Source: Ruegeria sp. EL01 (lineage in GTDB: Bacteria; Pseudomonadota; Alphaproteobacteria; Rhodobacterales; Rhodobacteraceae). From it: 64,000 nucleotides of DNA. Below the pieces are notes generated by a model that saw nothing but the letters and a program-made list of their open reading frames with translations, was not told the DNA's origin and made no database searches. The stretch spans positions 62,103 to 126,102 of the forward strand of contig NZ_OMPS01000009.1 of the NCBI RefSeq assembly GCF_900313035.1, in the 5' to 3' direction. Made by a program: the position numbers and the translations under genes. Positions 18,199 through 27,686 of the stretch are shown here, in pieces. Each line of letters begins with the position of its first letter. The stretch's first letter is position 1.

Positions 18199-20037
18199 GT
18201 GACCTATTTCTCAGCCGTTACAAACGCCTATGCCGGGGCCTGGGCACGGCGGCGGGTGTTCTTGCCTATCTATATTGCGGTAAGGCTGTTGCTGGTTGCA
18301 TTGATCGCGCCGGGCGTCGCCACTGCGGTCAATCTGGCGGTGTCGCTGTCAAATCAGTCGGCCCTGACAGATCAGGACATCGCAATGTTCCTGCTCTCAC
18401 CTGCTGGGTTTATCGCGGCCATTGTCGTGCTCAGCCTGTTTTTGCTGGCGGAAGTTTTTGTCTTTTCGGTCATGGCCGGATCGCTGCGCATGGGGGAAAG
18501 CGACCCGTGGCGTGCAGGCAGTGCGGCCATCGGCCTGATCTTGCCCCGTCTGCCTGCTCTGTTCGGGTTCGCAATACGGTTCATTTTCCGCGTTTTGATT
18601 CTGGCACTGCCGTTTGTGGCCGTTGCGGGTTTGATCGCGTGGTGGACGCTGACCGAATATGACATCAACTACTACCTGACGTTTCATCCGCCAGCATTTT
18701 GGGTTGCGGTCATTCTGATCGGTGTCGTGATCCTTTCCTTGGCCTGGGTGCTGATCCGTCGACTGTCTGCTTGGGCGCTGGCCTTGCATCTGGTCATTTT
18801 CGAAGACTCCTCTCCCAAGGCGGCGTTTGACGAAAGCACGCGGCGGATGGAAGGAAAACGCGGTCGTCTCAAGATCGAACTGGCCCTGTGGCTGGGCTTA
18901 CGCCTGGTGATTGCGGCGCTGATTGCCGCGGTGGCTGGTGTGTTGTTCGGACTTGTGCCGCTGCAGGATGGCGTGAACCTGAGATTGGCGCTGACACTCA
19001 GCTTGGTAGTCGCGGGTTTGTGGTCTTTGACGGGGTTGCTTCTGGCGGCCACTGCACTGGGGGCACTGGCTGTTCTGCTGGACGGGTTCTTTGACACCCA
19101 AACAAAGGACTTTCCGCATCCCGAACCGCGGCGGATCAAAGCACCGGTTTTCGTCACCGTCGGCGCGGCAGCCGCCGCCGTGGTGATCGGCCTGTGGCTA
19201 GGGCAGGGATTGTTGGCGCGTGTTCAGGCCCCCGATCATGCAGAGGTTATCGGCCATCGTGGCGCGGCGGCATTGCGACCCGAAAACACCATGGCCTCGG
19301 TTTTGAAGGCGATCGAAGATGGCGCAGATTGGGTCGAGATCGACGTACAGGAAACGGCGGATGACGTTGTCATCGTCGCCCATGACAGCGATTTCATGAA
19401 GCTTGCGGACGTGAACCTCAAGGTTTGGGATGCCACGATGGAGGATGTGGCCCAGATCGATATCGGCAGCTGGTATGGCCCGGAATATGCCGGGGAACGC
19501 TCGCCAACTCTGCGCGACGTGCTGCTTGCGGCAAAGGGCCGGGCCAAGGTCATCATCGAATTGAAGTACTATGGCCATGACATCGATCTCGAAAATCGGG
19601 TGGCCGGTTTGGTCGAGGAATTGGGCATGCAGGGCGACATCGCCACCATGTCGCTGAAATATCCGGCTGTGCAAAAGATGAAGGCCCTGCGCCCGGATTG
19701 GCGGGCGGGCGTCTTGGCCGCGACCGCTGTCGGAGATCTGGCGGGGCTGGAAGGTGACTTTGTTGCCGTAAACGCCGCGCTGGTATCGCCGGGCCTCATC
19801 CGGTCGATCCATGAGGCGGGTAAGGATATCTATGTCTGGACGGTAAACGATCCGTTGCAGATGTCCGCCATGGCATCGATGGGCGTGGACGGCCTGATCA
19901 CGGATCGTCCGGCCATGGCGCAAGAGGTTCTGCGAGTTCGCGCCGAAATGGGACCCGGTGAAAGACTGATGCTGTGGCTTGCCACCACGTTCGGAATGCA
20001 GGTCGATACAGAGGCGATGCGTGATGAAAGCCCCTAG
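18199..20037 (+). CDS. Membrane-anchored glycerophosphodiester phosphodiesterase
   Basis: The 612-residue protein has a large membrane domain (about residues 1-345, six or more helices) fused to a glycerophosphodiesterase domain. The domain is marked by IGHRGAAALRPENT, WVEIDVQETADDVVIVAHDSDF, IIELKYYGHD and IYVWTVNDP, which hold the HR, E-x-D and HD metal/catalytic residues. It should hydrolyse deacylated phospholipid headgroup diesters to glycerol-3-phosphate plus alcohol. The start is GTG at 18199 behind a strong AGGAGG (18187-18192). Its end overlaps the next gene by 14 bases. Confidence 0.92.
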   Translation: MTYFSAVTNAYAGAWARRRVFLPIYIAVRLLLVALIAPGVATAVNLAVSLSNQSALTDQDIAMFLLSPAGFIAAIVVLSLFLLAEVFVFSVMAGSLRMGESDPWRAGSAAIGLILPRLPALFGFAIRFIFRVLILALPFVAVAGLIAWWTLTEYDINYYLTFHPPAFWVAVILIGVVILSLAWVLIRRLSAWALALHLVIFEDSSPKAAFDESTRRMEGKRGRLKIELALWLGLRLVIAALIAAVAGVLFGLVPLQDGVNLRLALTLSLVVAGLWSLTGLLLAATALGALAVLLDGFFDTQTKDFPHPEPRRIKAPVFVTVGAAAAAVVIGLWLGQGLLARVQAPDHAEVIGHRGAAALRPENTMASVLKAIEDGADWVEIDVQETADDVVIVAHDSDFMKLADVNLKVWDATMEDVAQIDIGSWYGPEYAGERSPTLRDVLLAAKGRAKVIIELKYYGHDIDLENRVAGLVEELGMQGDIATMSLKYPAVQKMKALRPDWRAGVLAATAVGDLAGLEGDFVAVNAALVSPGLIRSIHEAGKDIYVWTVNDPLQMSAMASMGVDGLITDRPAMAQEVLRVRAEMGPGERLMLWLATTFGMQVDTEAMRDESP

Positions 20038-20584
20038 TCTGGCGTTGCTTTTTGCAGTTCTGCCAACCTGCGCGTTTGCCCAGGACTTGATGCGCAGCTT
20101 TGAAATGCCGACCCATCATGCTTTGATCGCGCAGCGAGACGTGGTTGAACTGACACCGTTTGAGACCGACGGATGCTCGGGCGGGTTGTCGACCAGTTGG
20201 CGGTGGGTCGCCAAAACGTTTCCGCAAGTTGGCGAGCTGTACGAAAAGCAACCACCCTGGGAAGAGTGCTGCGTGACCCATGATCGGGCCTATCACAATG
20301 CGGGCGGTGCGCTGCGGGCGGAAGACAGCTATGACGCCCGCTTGTCCGCTGATGAGGTCTTGCGGTCCTGCGTCAAGGATCACGGCGACAACCACGCCGA
20401 CGAATACGCCCAACGGTATGACTTGACGCCCGATCAGATCAGATCCGTGCATTCAATCACCGCCGATGCCATGTTCCGAGCTGTCCGTTTCGGTGGAGGG
20501 CCGTGTAGCGGTCTTCCGTGGCGGTGGGGCTTTGGCTACGCTGGATGTTCGGTTTTCACAGAGCGCGCGCCTGCGCGCGAATGA
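20024..20584 (+). CDS. Secreted six-cysteine protein with phospholipase A2-like CCxxHD motif
   Basis: The 186-residue precursor starts with a signal peptide (MKAPSLALLFAVLPTCAFAQ). The mature protein has FETDGCSGGLS (C51) and WEECCVTHDRAYH (C82, C83, H86, D87), the latter like the catalytic CCxxHDxxY helix of secreted phospholipases A2. C116, C161 and C175 bring the total to six cysteines, enough for three disulfides. The spacing from DGCSGG to the His-Asp pair is longer than in animal sPLA2, so it would be a divergent bacterial type. It overlaps the glycerophosphodiesterase gene, a sensible partner for deacylated lipid. Activity is inferred, not shown. Confidence 0.72.
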   Translation: MKAPSLALLFAVLPTCAFAQDLMRSFEMPTHHALIAQRDVVELTPFETDGCSGGLSTSWRWVAKTFPQVGELYEKQPPWEECCVTHDRAYHNAGGALRAEDSYDARLSADEVLRSCVKDHGDNHADEYAQRYDLTPDQIRSVHSITADAMFRAVRFGGGPCSGLPWRWGFGYAGCSVFTERAPARE

Positions 20585-20652
20585 CGTCGTGACAGACCCT
20601 TCGTTTTCTATTATCCAACATATCAAACATGCGAATTAGGAATCTTGGACAC

Positions 20653-20787
20653 ATGGCTGAACACAATCACGGCGACATGGATATCACCGTTCAAACCAAA
20701 ACCTTTGACGGGTTCATTAAAGCCACCACATGGTGCGTGGTCGCCATCGCAATCCTTTGCCTGTTTCTGGCAGTCTTCGCGTCGTAA
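20653..20787 (+). CDS. aa3-type cytochrome c oxidase subunit IV
   Basis: A 44-residue protein: MAEHNHGDMDITVQTKTFDG, then a single transmembrane helix (CVVAIAILCLFLAVFA). This is the pattern of the small bacterial aa3 oxidase subunit IV (COX4_pro_2 type) found in Rhodobacter and Paracoccus. It sits in the inner membrane beside the catalytic subunits and is not essential for catalysis in Paracoccus. It lies alone between the PLA2-like and lipoprotein genes, away from other oxidase genes, which is usual for this subunit. Confidence 0.9.
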   Translation: MAEHNHGDMDITVQTKTFDGFIKATTWCVVAIAILCLFLAVFAS

Positions 20788-20805
20788 GCAATACCGGGGG
20801 CGGCT

Positions 20806-21438
20806 GTGTTCAGGATTTTGATTGTCTGCCTGCTGGCAGCTACAGTGGCAGGTTGCGCCAGCTCCAACCGGCCACAAGCGGATCAGGCCGAGGTTGTGGC
20901 CCGGTCGTACCGCGACCCCGGCCCATCGACACTGACGCTTTATACGATGATCAACACGCGCACCGGGTCCGGGGCGCACACGTCTTTGATGATCGGCGGC
21001 AGTGAGCGGGTTATCTTTGACCCTGCAGGGTCGTTCCGGGCCGATGTCGTGCCGGTTGTCGATGATGTGCTCTATGGAATTACTCCGGCCGTGGAACGGG
21101 CCTATCGCAGCTCGCATGCCCGTGAAACGCACTATGCCCGTATCCAGACGATCCAAGTTACGCCTCAGCAGGCTGAGATTGCACTTCAATTGGCCAAACA
21201 GAGTGGTCCGGTCGCAGGCGCGTATTGTGCAAACTCGACCGCCAGCATCCTGAAGCAGGTGCCTGGGTTCGAACAGATTGACGTCACCTTTTTTCCGGTC
21301 AAGCTCTCGGAACAATTCGGCCAGATACCGGGCGTTGTCACGGAAGAGTACCGCGAGAACGATGATGCGGATCTGCAGGCAGGTCTTGCTGCTAACAATG
21401 CACGCCTCAATCAACTAAACGCGACTTCAACCCAATAA
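20806..21438 (+). CDS. Lipoprotein with possible permuted papain-like (NlpC/P60 relative) fold
   Basis: The GTG at 20806 opens a 210-residue protein with a lipoprotein signal (LLAATVAGC lipobox, C17). The mature part contains GSGAHTSLMIGGSERVIFDPAGSF and, about 95 residues later, SGPVAGAYCANSTASILKQV. A histidine strand followed by a Cys-led helix is the order found in circularly permuted papain-like hydrolases such as YiiX/YaeF. The assignment is tentative because only these two blocks fit. It probably faces the periplasm. Its stop overlaps the convergent azlD end by 12 bases. Confidence 0.7.
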   Translation: MFRILIVCLLAATVAGCASSNRPQADQAEVVARSYRDPGPSTLTLYTMINTRTGSGAHTSLMIGGSERVIFDPAGSFRADVVPVVDDVLYGITPAVERAYRSSHARETHYARIQTIQVTPQQAEIALQLAKQSGPVAGAYCANSTASILKQVPGFEQIDVTFFPVKLSEQFGQIPGVVTEEYRENDDADLQAGLAANNARLNQLNATSTQ

Positions 21439-21759
21439 ATACAGCAACCCATAGAGCGTGCCGGCGCCAGTGAAGATCGCGGCCAGCACATTTTTGGTGA
21501 TTAGCCCTATCGCCAGTGTCACGGCGGCAGCAGCCATTCGCGCCACGTCGGGCTGACCTTCAGTGGCTGATGGCCAAACGACCAACGGGGCGATCAGGGC
21601 AGGCAGAATTGCCACCGCTGTGTACCGCAGATGGCGCAACAGCCAGGGCGGCATGGGGCGATCACCGACAAAACCGATAAAGGCAAAACGCAAGGCGAAA
21701 CTGCCAATTGCCAGCCCGATGATGATGAACCAAATGGTTGGCGCGTCGATTTGTGTCAT
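21427..21759 (-). CDS. azlD: AzlD family branched-chain amino acid transport subunit
   Basis: The 110-residue protein has four short hydrophobic helices and the AzlD-type pattern FIGFVGDRPMPPWLLRHLRYTAVAILPALIAPLV. AzlD pairs with AzlC to form an exporter of branched-chain amino acids or their analogues in the inner membrane. Its ATG overlaps the azlC stop (ATGA). Confidence 0.9.
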   Translation of the reverse strand: MTQIDAPTIWFIIIGLAIGSFALRFAFIGFVGDRPMPPWLLRHLRYTAVAILPALIAPLVVWPSATEGQPDVARMAAAAVTLAIGLITKNVLAAIFTGAGTLYGLLYLLG

Positions 21760-22466
21760 GCTTTCCGACGCTCCATCATGACCTCAGCCTGTGCACCTGC
21801 CATCATACCTGCGGCACCCGCAATCAGCAGGCCGAGGTTGAACGGGACCCCGACCGTCAATATCGCTACCGCAATGGCGACAATCGCAGCAATCACATGC
21901 GCCAAGGTGCGCATCATCGGCCCGACCATGGCCAGAAACGTAATTGGCAAGGCAAAATCCAGCGCCCAGCTGTCCGGGATCTGAGTTCCGAGTACAGCCC
22001 CGAGATATGTCGCAAAAATCCATAAGGGTGTGATCGGAGTGACCGAGCCAAAAAAGTAGGCCATGCGCTGGGATAGCGCCATCTCAGGCTCTTTTTCGAA
22101 CTGGACAATCGAGCAGGCATAGGATTGGTCCACCGTCAGATAGGCCGCACATGCCCTCTGCCACAACGGGGCGCGCCCAAGGTAGGGGGTCAGAGATGCG
22201 GAATACATCGCCACACGCAGGTTCACCGCCAGTGCCGAGGCCAACACAATCGCGGTCGGTGTTTGTTCCTGCAGCAGTTGCAACGCAGTGAATTGCGCGG
22301 CACCCGCAAAAACCGTGGCGGAAAAGGCAAGGACCTGGACGATGTTCAACCCGGCTTCGGTCGCAAACACGCCAAACAGGGTGCCGAAGGGAACTGCGAC
22401 GAATACAAAGGGTGCCCCATCGCGAAAACCCTTCCAGAAGTATGACTTGGGTGTGGTGATTGCCAT
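21756..22466 (-). CDS. azlC: AzlC family branched-chain amino acid exporter
   Basis: The 236-residue membrane protein has the family N-terminus FRDGAPFVFVAVPFGTLFGVFATEAGL and FAGAAQFTALQLL, LRVAMYSASLTPYL, TVDQSYACSI. AzlC is the large subunit of the AzlCD exporter. It has an AGGA ribosome binding site eight bases before its ATG. That ATG lies inside the same CCATGG as the first possible fdhD start on the other strand, leaving no intergenic space. Confidence 0.92.
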   Translation of the reverse strand: MAITTPKSYFWKGFRDGAPFVFVAVPFGTLFGVFATEAGLNIVQVLAFSATVFAGAAQFTALQLLQEQTPTAIVLASALAVNLRVAMYSASLTPYLGRAPLWQRACAAYLTVDQSYACSIVQFEKEPEMALSQRMAYFFGSVTPITPLWIFATYLGAVLGTQIPDSWALDFALPITFLAMVGPMMRTLAHVIAAIVAIAVAILTVGVPFNLGLLIAGAAGMMAGAQAEVMMERRKA

Positions 22467-23412
22467 GGCTAAATCCTATGGTGATGCCAGCAGCAGTAGC
22501 CGTCTTGGGAAAGGGTTGCAATTGGCCACGGAACTGGATGTCACGGATTACATAATCGCCCCGGACCCAGGTGCACCGCGCCTGACCCGAGCGGTCGAAG
22601 GGGTGGATCAGAACGGGGATCTCAGTCAGATCTCGGTGGTCGAAGAACGGCCGCTGACGATTTACCTCAATTCGCAGGAAATTGTCACGGCGATGACCAT
22701 TGGCGACTATCCCGAATACCTTGCGCTGGGGTTTCTGCGCAATCAGGGGATGCTGCTATCAGATGATGAGATCACGCGTGTCGACTATGACGACGATCTG
22801 GAAACCGTGGTGGTGCGCACTGCGCGCGAAACTTCATATGAAGACAAGCTGAAGAAAAAAACACGCACCAGCGGCTGCGCTGTAGGGACGGTGTTCGGTG
22901 ATATGATGGAGGGGTTGGAGGACGTGCGCCTGCCACAGGTCACGGTCCGGACCTCGTGGCTTTATGAGCTGGCGTCCAAGATCAACCGCACCCCGTCGCT
23001 ATATCTTGAGGCGGGGGCGATCCATGGCACGATCTTGTGCCGGGAAAATCGGCCGCTCGTTTACATGGAAGATGTCGGGCGCCACAACGCGGTGGACAAG
23101 ATAGCGGGTTGGATGCGGTCTGTGGACGAGGCGCCAGAGGATAAGATTCTCTACACCACCGGTCGTTTGACATCCGAGATGGTGATCAAAACCGCGATGA
23201 TGGGCATCCCGGTTCTGGCGTCGCGATCCGGATTCACGGCATGGGGCGTTGAAATCGCACGCGAGGTCGGTCTGACCCTGATCGGCCGAATGCGAGGACA
23301 GAGGTTTGTGTGTCTTGCGGGTGAGGATCGTCTGGTCCGCGACGTAGACCCGGCGAGCGTAGCGGTAGAGGACAAAAAACACCGCAGGAAAAGCGCCTCG
23401 GGAACAGCATAG
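22465..23412 (+). CDS. fdhD: FdhD, formate dehydrogenase accessory sulfurtransferase
   Basis: FdhD transfers sulfur from IscS to the molybdenum cofactor so that formate dehydrogenase becomes active. The protein (315 residues from the ATG at 22465) shows EERPLTIYLNSQEIVTAMT, EYLALGFLRNQGML, the cysteine loop RTSGCAVGTVFGDMMEG, EDVGRHNAVDKIAGW and TGRLTSEMVIKTAMMGIPVLASRS. E. coli FdhD has CxxC in the loop; here it is C-A-V-G, with a single cysteine. The true start may be an internal TTG or GTG, since the first about 45 residues are not conserved and the upstream ribosome binding site is weak. Confidence 0.93.
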   Translation: MAKSYGDASSSSRLGKGLQLATELDVTDYIIAPDPGAPRLTRAVEGVDQNGDLSQISVVEERPLTIYLNSQEIVTAMTIGDYPEYLALGFLRNQGMLLSDDEITRVDYDDDLETVVVRTARETSYEDKLKKKTRTSGCAVGTVFGDMMEGLEDVRLPQVTVRTSWLYELASKINRTPSLYLEAGAIHGTILCRENRPLVYMEDVGRHNAVDKIAGWMRSVDEAPEDKILYTTGRLTSEMVIKTAMMGIPVLASRSGFTAWGVEIAREVGLTLIGRMRGQRFVCLAGEDRLVRDVDPASVAVEDKKHRRKSASGTA

Positions 23413-24429
<1,017 letters not shown>

Positions 24430-24487
24430 ATACACGTTATCGTGCCGGACGGGATTAAGGATGTGAACAATTGATCAGGGTCATCAC

Positions 24488-25132
24488 ATGAAACAGCCAT
24501 TGGGCGTGATCCTCGCGGGCGGTCTGGCAACCCGGATGGGCGGTGGGGACAAGGGCCTGCTGCAGCTTGGCGGTAAAAGCCTCCTGGCCCATGTCGTCGA
24601 TCGGCTTGGGTCACAAGTGGACGGTTTGGCGTTGAATGCCAATGGCGATCCTGCGCGTTTCGCAGGTTTGGATTTGCCAGTTCTTCCAGACACGATCGAC
24701 GGGTTTGCCGGTCCCTTGGCTGGCGTTTTAGCAGGTTTGGACTGGGCTGCCGAGGAAGGGGCCGACTGCATTGTCACCGCGGCTGCAGATACTCCGTTTT
24801 TCCCTCGTGATCTGGTGGCGCGCCTGCTGCAAGCAGCCGAGGGTCAGTCGCAGCCCCTTGTTCTCGCAACAACCCCCCGGACCGGGGACAATACGTTGAA
24901 GTCCGGCGGTGGAAAGCGGATCAACCGGCACCCTACTTTTGGTTTGTGGCCCGTTGCCTTGCGCGATGATTTAAGGATCGGGCTTAAAGATGGCCTGCGC
25001 AAAGTGGTATTGTGGACCGACAAACATAACGGGCGCGAGGCGCTTTTTTCTGCCGAGCCTTTTGATCCCTTCTTCAACGTTAACACGCCAGACGATCTGA
25101 ACCGGGCCAAAGACCTGCTGGAGCGGGCATGA
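24488..25132 (+). CDS. mobA: Molybdenum cofactor guanylyltransferase MobA
   Basis: MobA attaches GMP to molybdenum-molybdopterin to form the MGD cofactor of DMSO-reductase-family enzymes such as formate dehydrogenase. The 214-residue protein has the nucleotide-binding signature LAGGLATRMGGGDKGLLQLGG (residues 10-30), VLPDTIDGFAGPLAGVLAGLD and FFNVNTPDDLNRA. Its TGA overlaps the mobB ATG (ATGA). Confidence 0.95.
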   Translation: MKQPLGVILAGGLATRMGGGDKGLLQLGGKSLLAHVVDRLGSQVDGLALNANGDPARFAGLDLPVLPDTIDGFAGPLAGVLAGLDWAAEEGADCIVTAAADTPFFPRDLVARLLQAAEGQSQPLVLATTPRTGDNTLKSGGGKRINRHPTFGLWPVALRDDLRIGLKDGLRKVVLWTDKHNGREALFSAEPFDPFFNVNTPDDLNRAKDLLERA

Positions 25133-25620
25133 AGCTTTATGGTGTCACCGGTTGGAAAAACGCCGGCAAAACCGGATTGATGGAGCGTCTGGTGGCCGAG
25201 ATCACCGGGCGCGGCTTTACCGTTTCAACCGTCAAACACGCCCACCATTCTTTTGACGTAGACCAGCCCGGTCGCGACAGCCAACGCCACCGCGTGGCTG
25301 GTGCGCATGAGGTGCTATTGGCCTCAGGCCAGCGTGTCGCGCTGATGCAAGAGCTGCGGGGTGCACCCGAACCAACACTGGGTTCGCTACTGGCCCGGCT
25401 CTCTCCGGTCGATCTGGTTTTGATCGAGGGCTATAAGCGCGAGCCTCACCCCAAGATCGAGGCATTCCGGGCCGAACCGGGCAACGCTCTGATCGCCACC
25501 GATGACGACACGATCCGTGCTGTTGCCAGCGACACGCCGTTGGACCTGGACAGGCCGGTTTTTGACCTGAATGACACATGTCGGATTGCGGATTTCATTT
25601 TAAGTGAGGTAGGTTTGTGA
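25129..25620 (+). CDS. mobB: Molybdopterin-guanine dinucleotide biosynthesis protein MobB
   Basis: The 163-residue GTP-binding protein has a P-loop variant GWKNAGKTGLMERLV at residues 6-20, STVKHAHHSFDVDQPGRDSQRHRVAGAHEVLLAS and LVLIEGYKREPHPKIEAFR, all characteristic of MobB. It assists MobA by supplying or positioning GTP. It overlaps mobA (ATGA) and the DUF429-MoeA gene (GTGA). Confidence 0.95.
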   Translation: MKLYGVTGWKNAGKTGLMERLVAEITGRGFTVSTVKHAHHSFDVDQPGRDSQRHRVAGAHEVLLASGQRVALMQELRGAPEPTLGSLLARLSPVDLVLIEGYKREPHPKIEAFRAEPGNALIATDDDTIRAVASDTPLDLDRPVFDLNDTCRIADFILSEVGL

Positions 25621-27686
25621 CTCTGTTCCAGAGCTTTGTGATGGTGGATTGGTCCGGTGGAAACGATACCGGACCACGCCCTCGCAAGGATGCGATCTGG
25701 GTTTGCGTAGCGCGTAACGGTCAATCAGAGGACCCTGTGTATTTGCGCAACCGGAAGGTCGCGGAGGACTGGCTGAGCCGTTTTATCCGAACCGAGCGTG
25801 CTGCTGATCGGCGTGTATTCATAGGGTTCGACTTTCCATTCAGTTACCCCTCGGGCTTTGCAAAAGCGATCACTGGGACAGATGATCCCCTTGCCCTGTG
25901 GGAGTGGCTGGAAGCACATATCGAAGATACCCCAACGACCAACAATCGCTTTGATTTGGCCGGCCAGATCAACACGCAGTTCGGCGGCAAAGGCCCGTTC
26001 TGGATGAATGGCCTGCGTCGGGACATTGACGGGCTGCCGCGCACCAAAGCAGGTTATCAGAACCCCTTTCCGGACCGCCGAAAGGTCGAAGATCTAGCCA
26101 GAGGCAGCTTTACATGCTGGCAACTGGCCGGTGCAGGCGCTGTTGGGGGCCAGGTGATGATGGGTCTGCCGGTATTGCATCGATTGCGGAACCTGTTCGA
26201 CGGGCAGGTCTCAGTCTGGCCATTCGAGCAGCTTGATAAACCGGTCGCGTTTGTCGAAATCTGGCCGTCGCTGACCCTTGGTGGAGCACCAGAGGGGCGG
26301 ATCAAGGATGCGTGGCAGGTCGAGCAGGTCGCGCTGAGCCTGTCACAATTGACAGATCAGGAATTGATGGGCCAATTGGATGTCTCTGCCGCAGAGGAAG
26401 GTTGGATTTTGGGCGTACCTCAGGACAAGTCGAAGATCGTGCCACCGCCATTGCGAAACGACTGTTTCGCATTGCCTGCCGGTGTCGCCTGGACGCCGGT
26501 TGATGAGGCACTGGCCTTGTTGCAGGACCGGTTGCGCCCGGTCACGTCCTCTCAGCCTGTGTCGCTGCCTCAGGCGATGGGACGGATTCTGGCTGCAGAT
26601 GTGATTGCGCACAGGTCAAACCCGCCACAACCCAACACAGCCGTGGATGGCTATGGCTTCGCTGGGCCTATCCCCGAGGGCACGTGCGTCATGCCGTTGG
26701 CCCCCGGGCGCTCGGCAGCCGGCATTCCGTTTGCTGGAGAAGTCCCGGCAGGGAGCGCCTTGCGTGTGCTGACAGGGGCCGCACTGCCAAAGGGTGTGGA
26801 CACGGTTATTCTGGAAGAGGATGTAACGGTTCAGGTTGGTCAGATTGCGTTTCACGGCCCGATGAAACATGGCGCCAATACAAGGCGCGCAGGCGAGGAT
26901 GTGGTGGAAGGCGACGTGGCCCTGCGTGCAGGGCGCAAAGTCACACCTGCTGATTTGGCGCTGATGTCAGCGGTTGGAGTGTCCGATGTCTTGGTGCGCC
27001 ACCCATTGCGCGTGGCAGTTCTGTCCACCGGAGATGAACTGGTTGAGCCGGGTGCCAGCGCTGGGCCGGGACAGATTTTCGACGCCAACCGCCCGATGTT
27101 GTTGTCGCTGATTGATCGGATGGGATTTATCCCAGTTGATATGGGGCGTGTTTCGGATGATCGCGACCAACTGCGGGCCCGTTTGGATCAGGCAGCGGGC
27201 CAGGCGGATGTCGTTCTGACCAGCGGCGGGGCGTCCGCAGGCGATGAAGACCATGTGTCGGCCCTGTTGCGGCAGGCCGGGGCAATGCAGGAATGGCGGA
27301 TCGCGCTTAAGCCGGGACGCCCACTTGCGCTGGGCATGTGGTCGGGAAAGCCGGTTTTCGGCTTGCCCGGCAATCCGGTCGCAGCACTGGTTTGCACGTT
27401 GATCTTTGCCCGCCCAGCGCTGTGCCTAATGTCTGGGCAGGGCTGGGCGAAACCACAAGGTTTCGACGTTCCCGCAGCTTTTGAAAAACGTAAAAAGCCG
27501 GGGCGACGGGAATACCTGCGCGCGCGCATTCGCGCGGGTCAGGTTGAGGTTTTTCATTCAGAAGGGTCAGGCCGTATCAGTGGGCTCAGCTGGGCCGAAG
27601 GCCTGGTTGAAATCGAAGATGGCGAACGTCATATCAAACCCGGCGACTTGGTGCGCTTCATCCCATATGGGAGCTTTGGGCTGTGA
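25617..27686 (+). CDS. moeA: DUF429-like domain fused to molybdopterin molybdenumtransferase MoeA
   Basis: The 689-residue protein starts at a GTG that overlaps the mobB stop. Residues about 1-285 (FVMVDWSGGNDTGPRP, RRVFIGFDFPFSYPSGFA, VAFVEIWPSLTLG) resemble the RNase H-like DUF429 fold with conserved acidic residues. From about residue 287 it is a complete MoeA: PNTAVDGYGFAGP, TGAALPKGVDTVILEEDV, LSTGDELVEPG, TSGGASAGDEDHV and GLPGNPVAALVC. MoeA inserts molybdate into adenylated molybdopterin. The role of the fused N-terminal domain is unknown. Its stop overlaps the acetyltransferase GTG. Confidence 0.9.
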   Translation: MTLFQSFVMVDWSGGNDTGPRPRKDAIWVCVARNGQSEDPVYLRNRKVAEDWLSRFIRTERAADRRVFIGFDFPFSYPSGFAKAITGTDDPLALWEWLEAHIEDTPTTNNRFDLAGQINTQFGGKGPFWMNGLRRDIDGLPRTKAGYQNPFPDRRKVEDLARGSFTCWQLAGAGAVGGQVMMGLPVLHRLRNLFDGQVSVWPFEQLDKPVAFVEIWPSLTLGGAPEGRIKDAWQVEQVALSLSQLTDQELMGQLDVSAAEEGWILGVPQDKSKIVPPPLRNDCFALPAGVAWTPVDEALALLQDRLRPVTSSQPVSLPQAMGRILAADVIAHRSNPPQPNTAVDGYGFAGPIPEGTCVMPLAPGRSAAGIPFAGEVPAGSALRVLTGAALPKGVDTVILEEDVTVQVGQIAFHGPMKHGANTRRAGEDVVEGDVALRAGRKVTPADLALMSAVGVSDVLVRHPLRVAVLSTGDELVEPGASAGPGQIFDANRPMLLSLIDRMGFIPVDMGRVSDDRDQLRARLDQAAGQADVVLTSGGASAGDEDHVSALLRQAGAMQEWRIALKPGRPLALGMWSGKPVFGLPGNPVAALVCTLIFARPALCLMSGQGWAKPQGFDVPAAFEKRKKPGRREYLRARIRAGQVEVFHSEGSGRISGLSWAEGLVEIEDGERHIKPGDLVRFIPYGSFGL

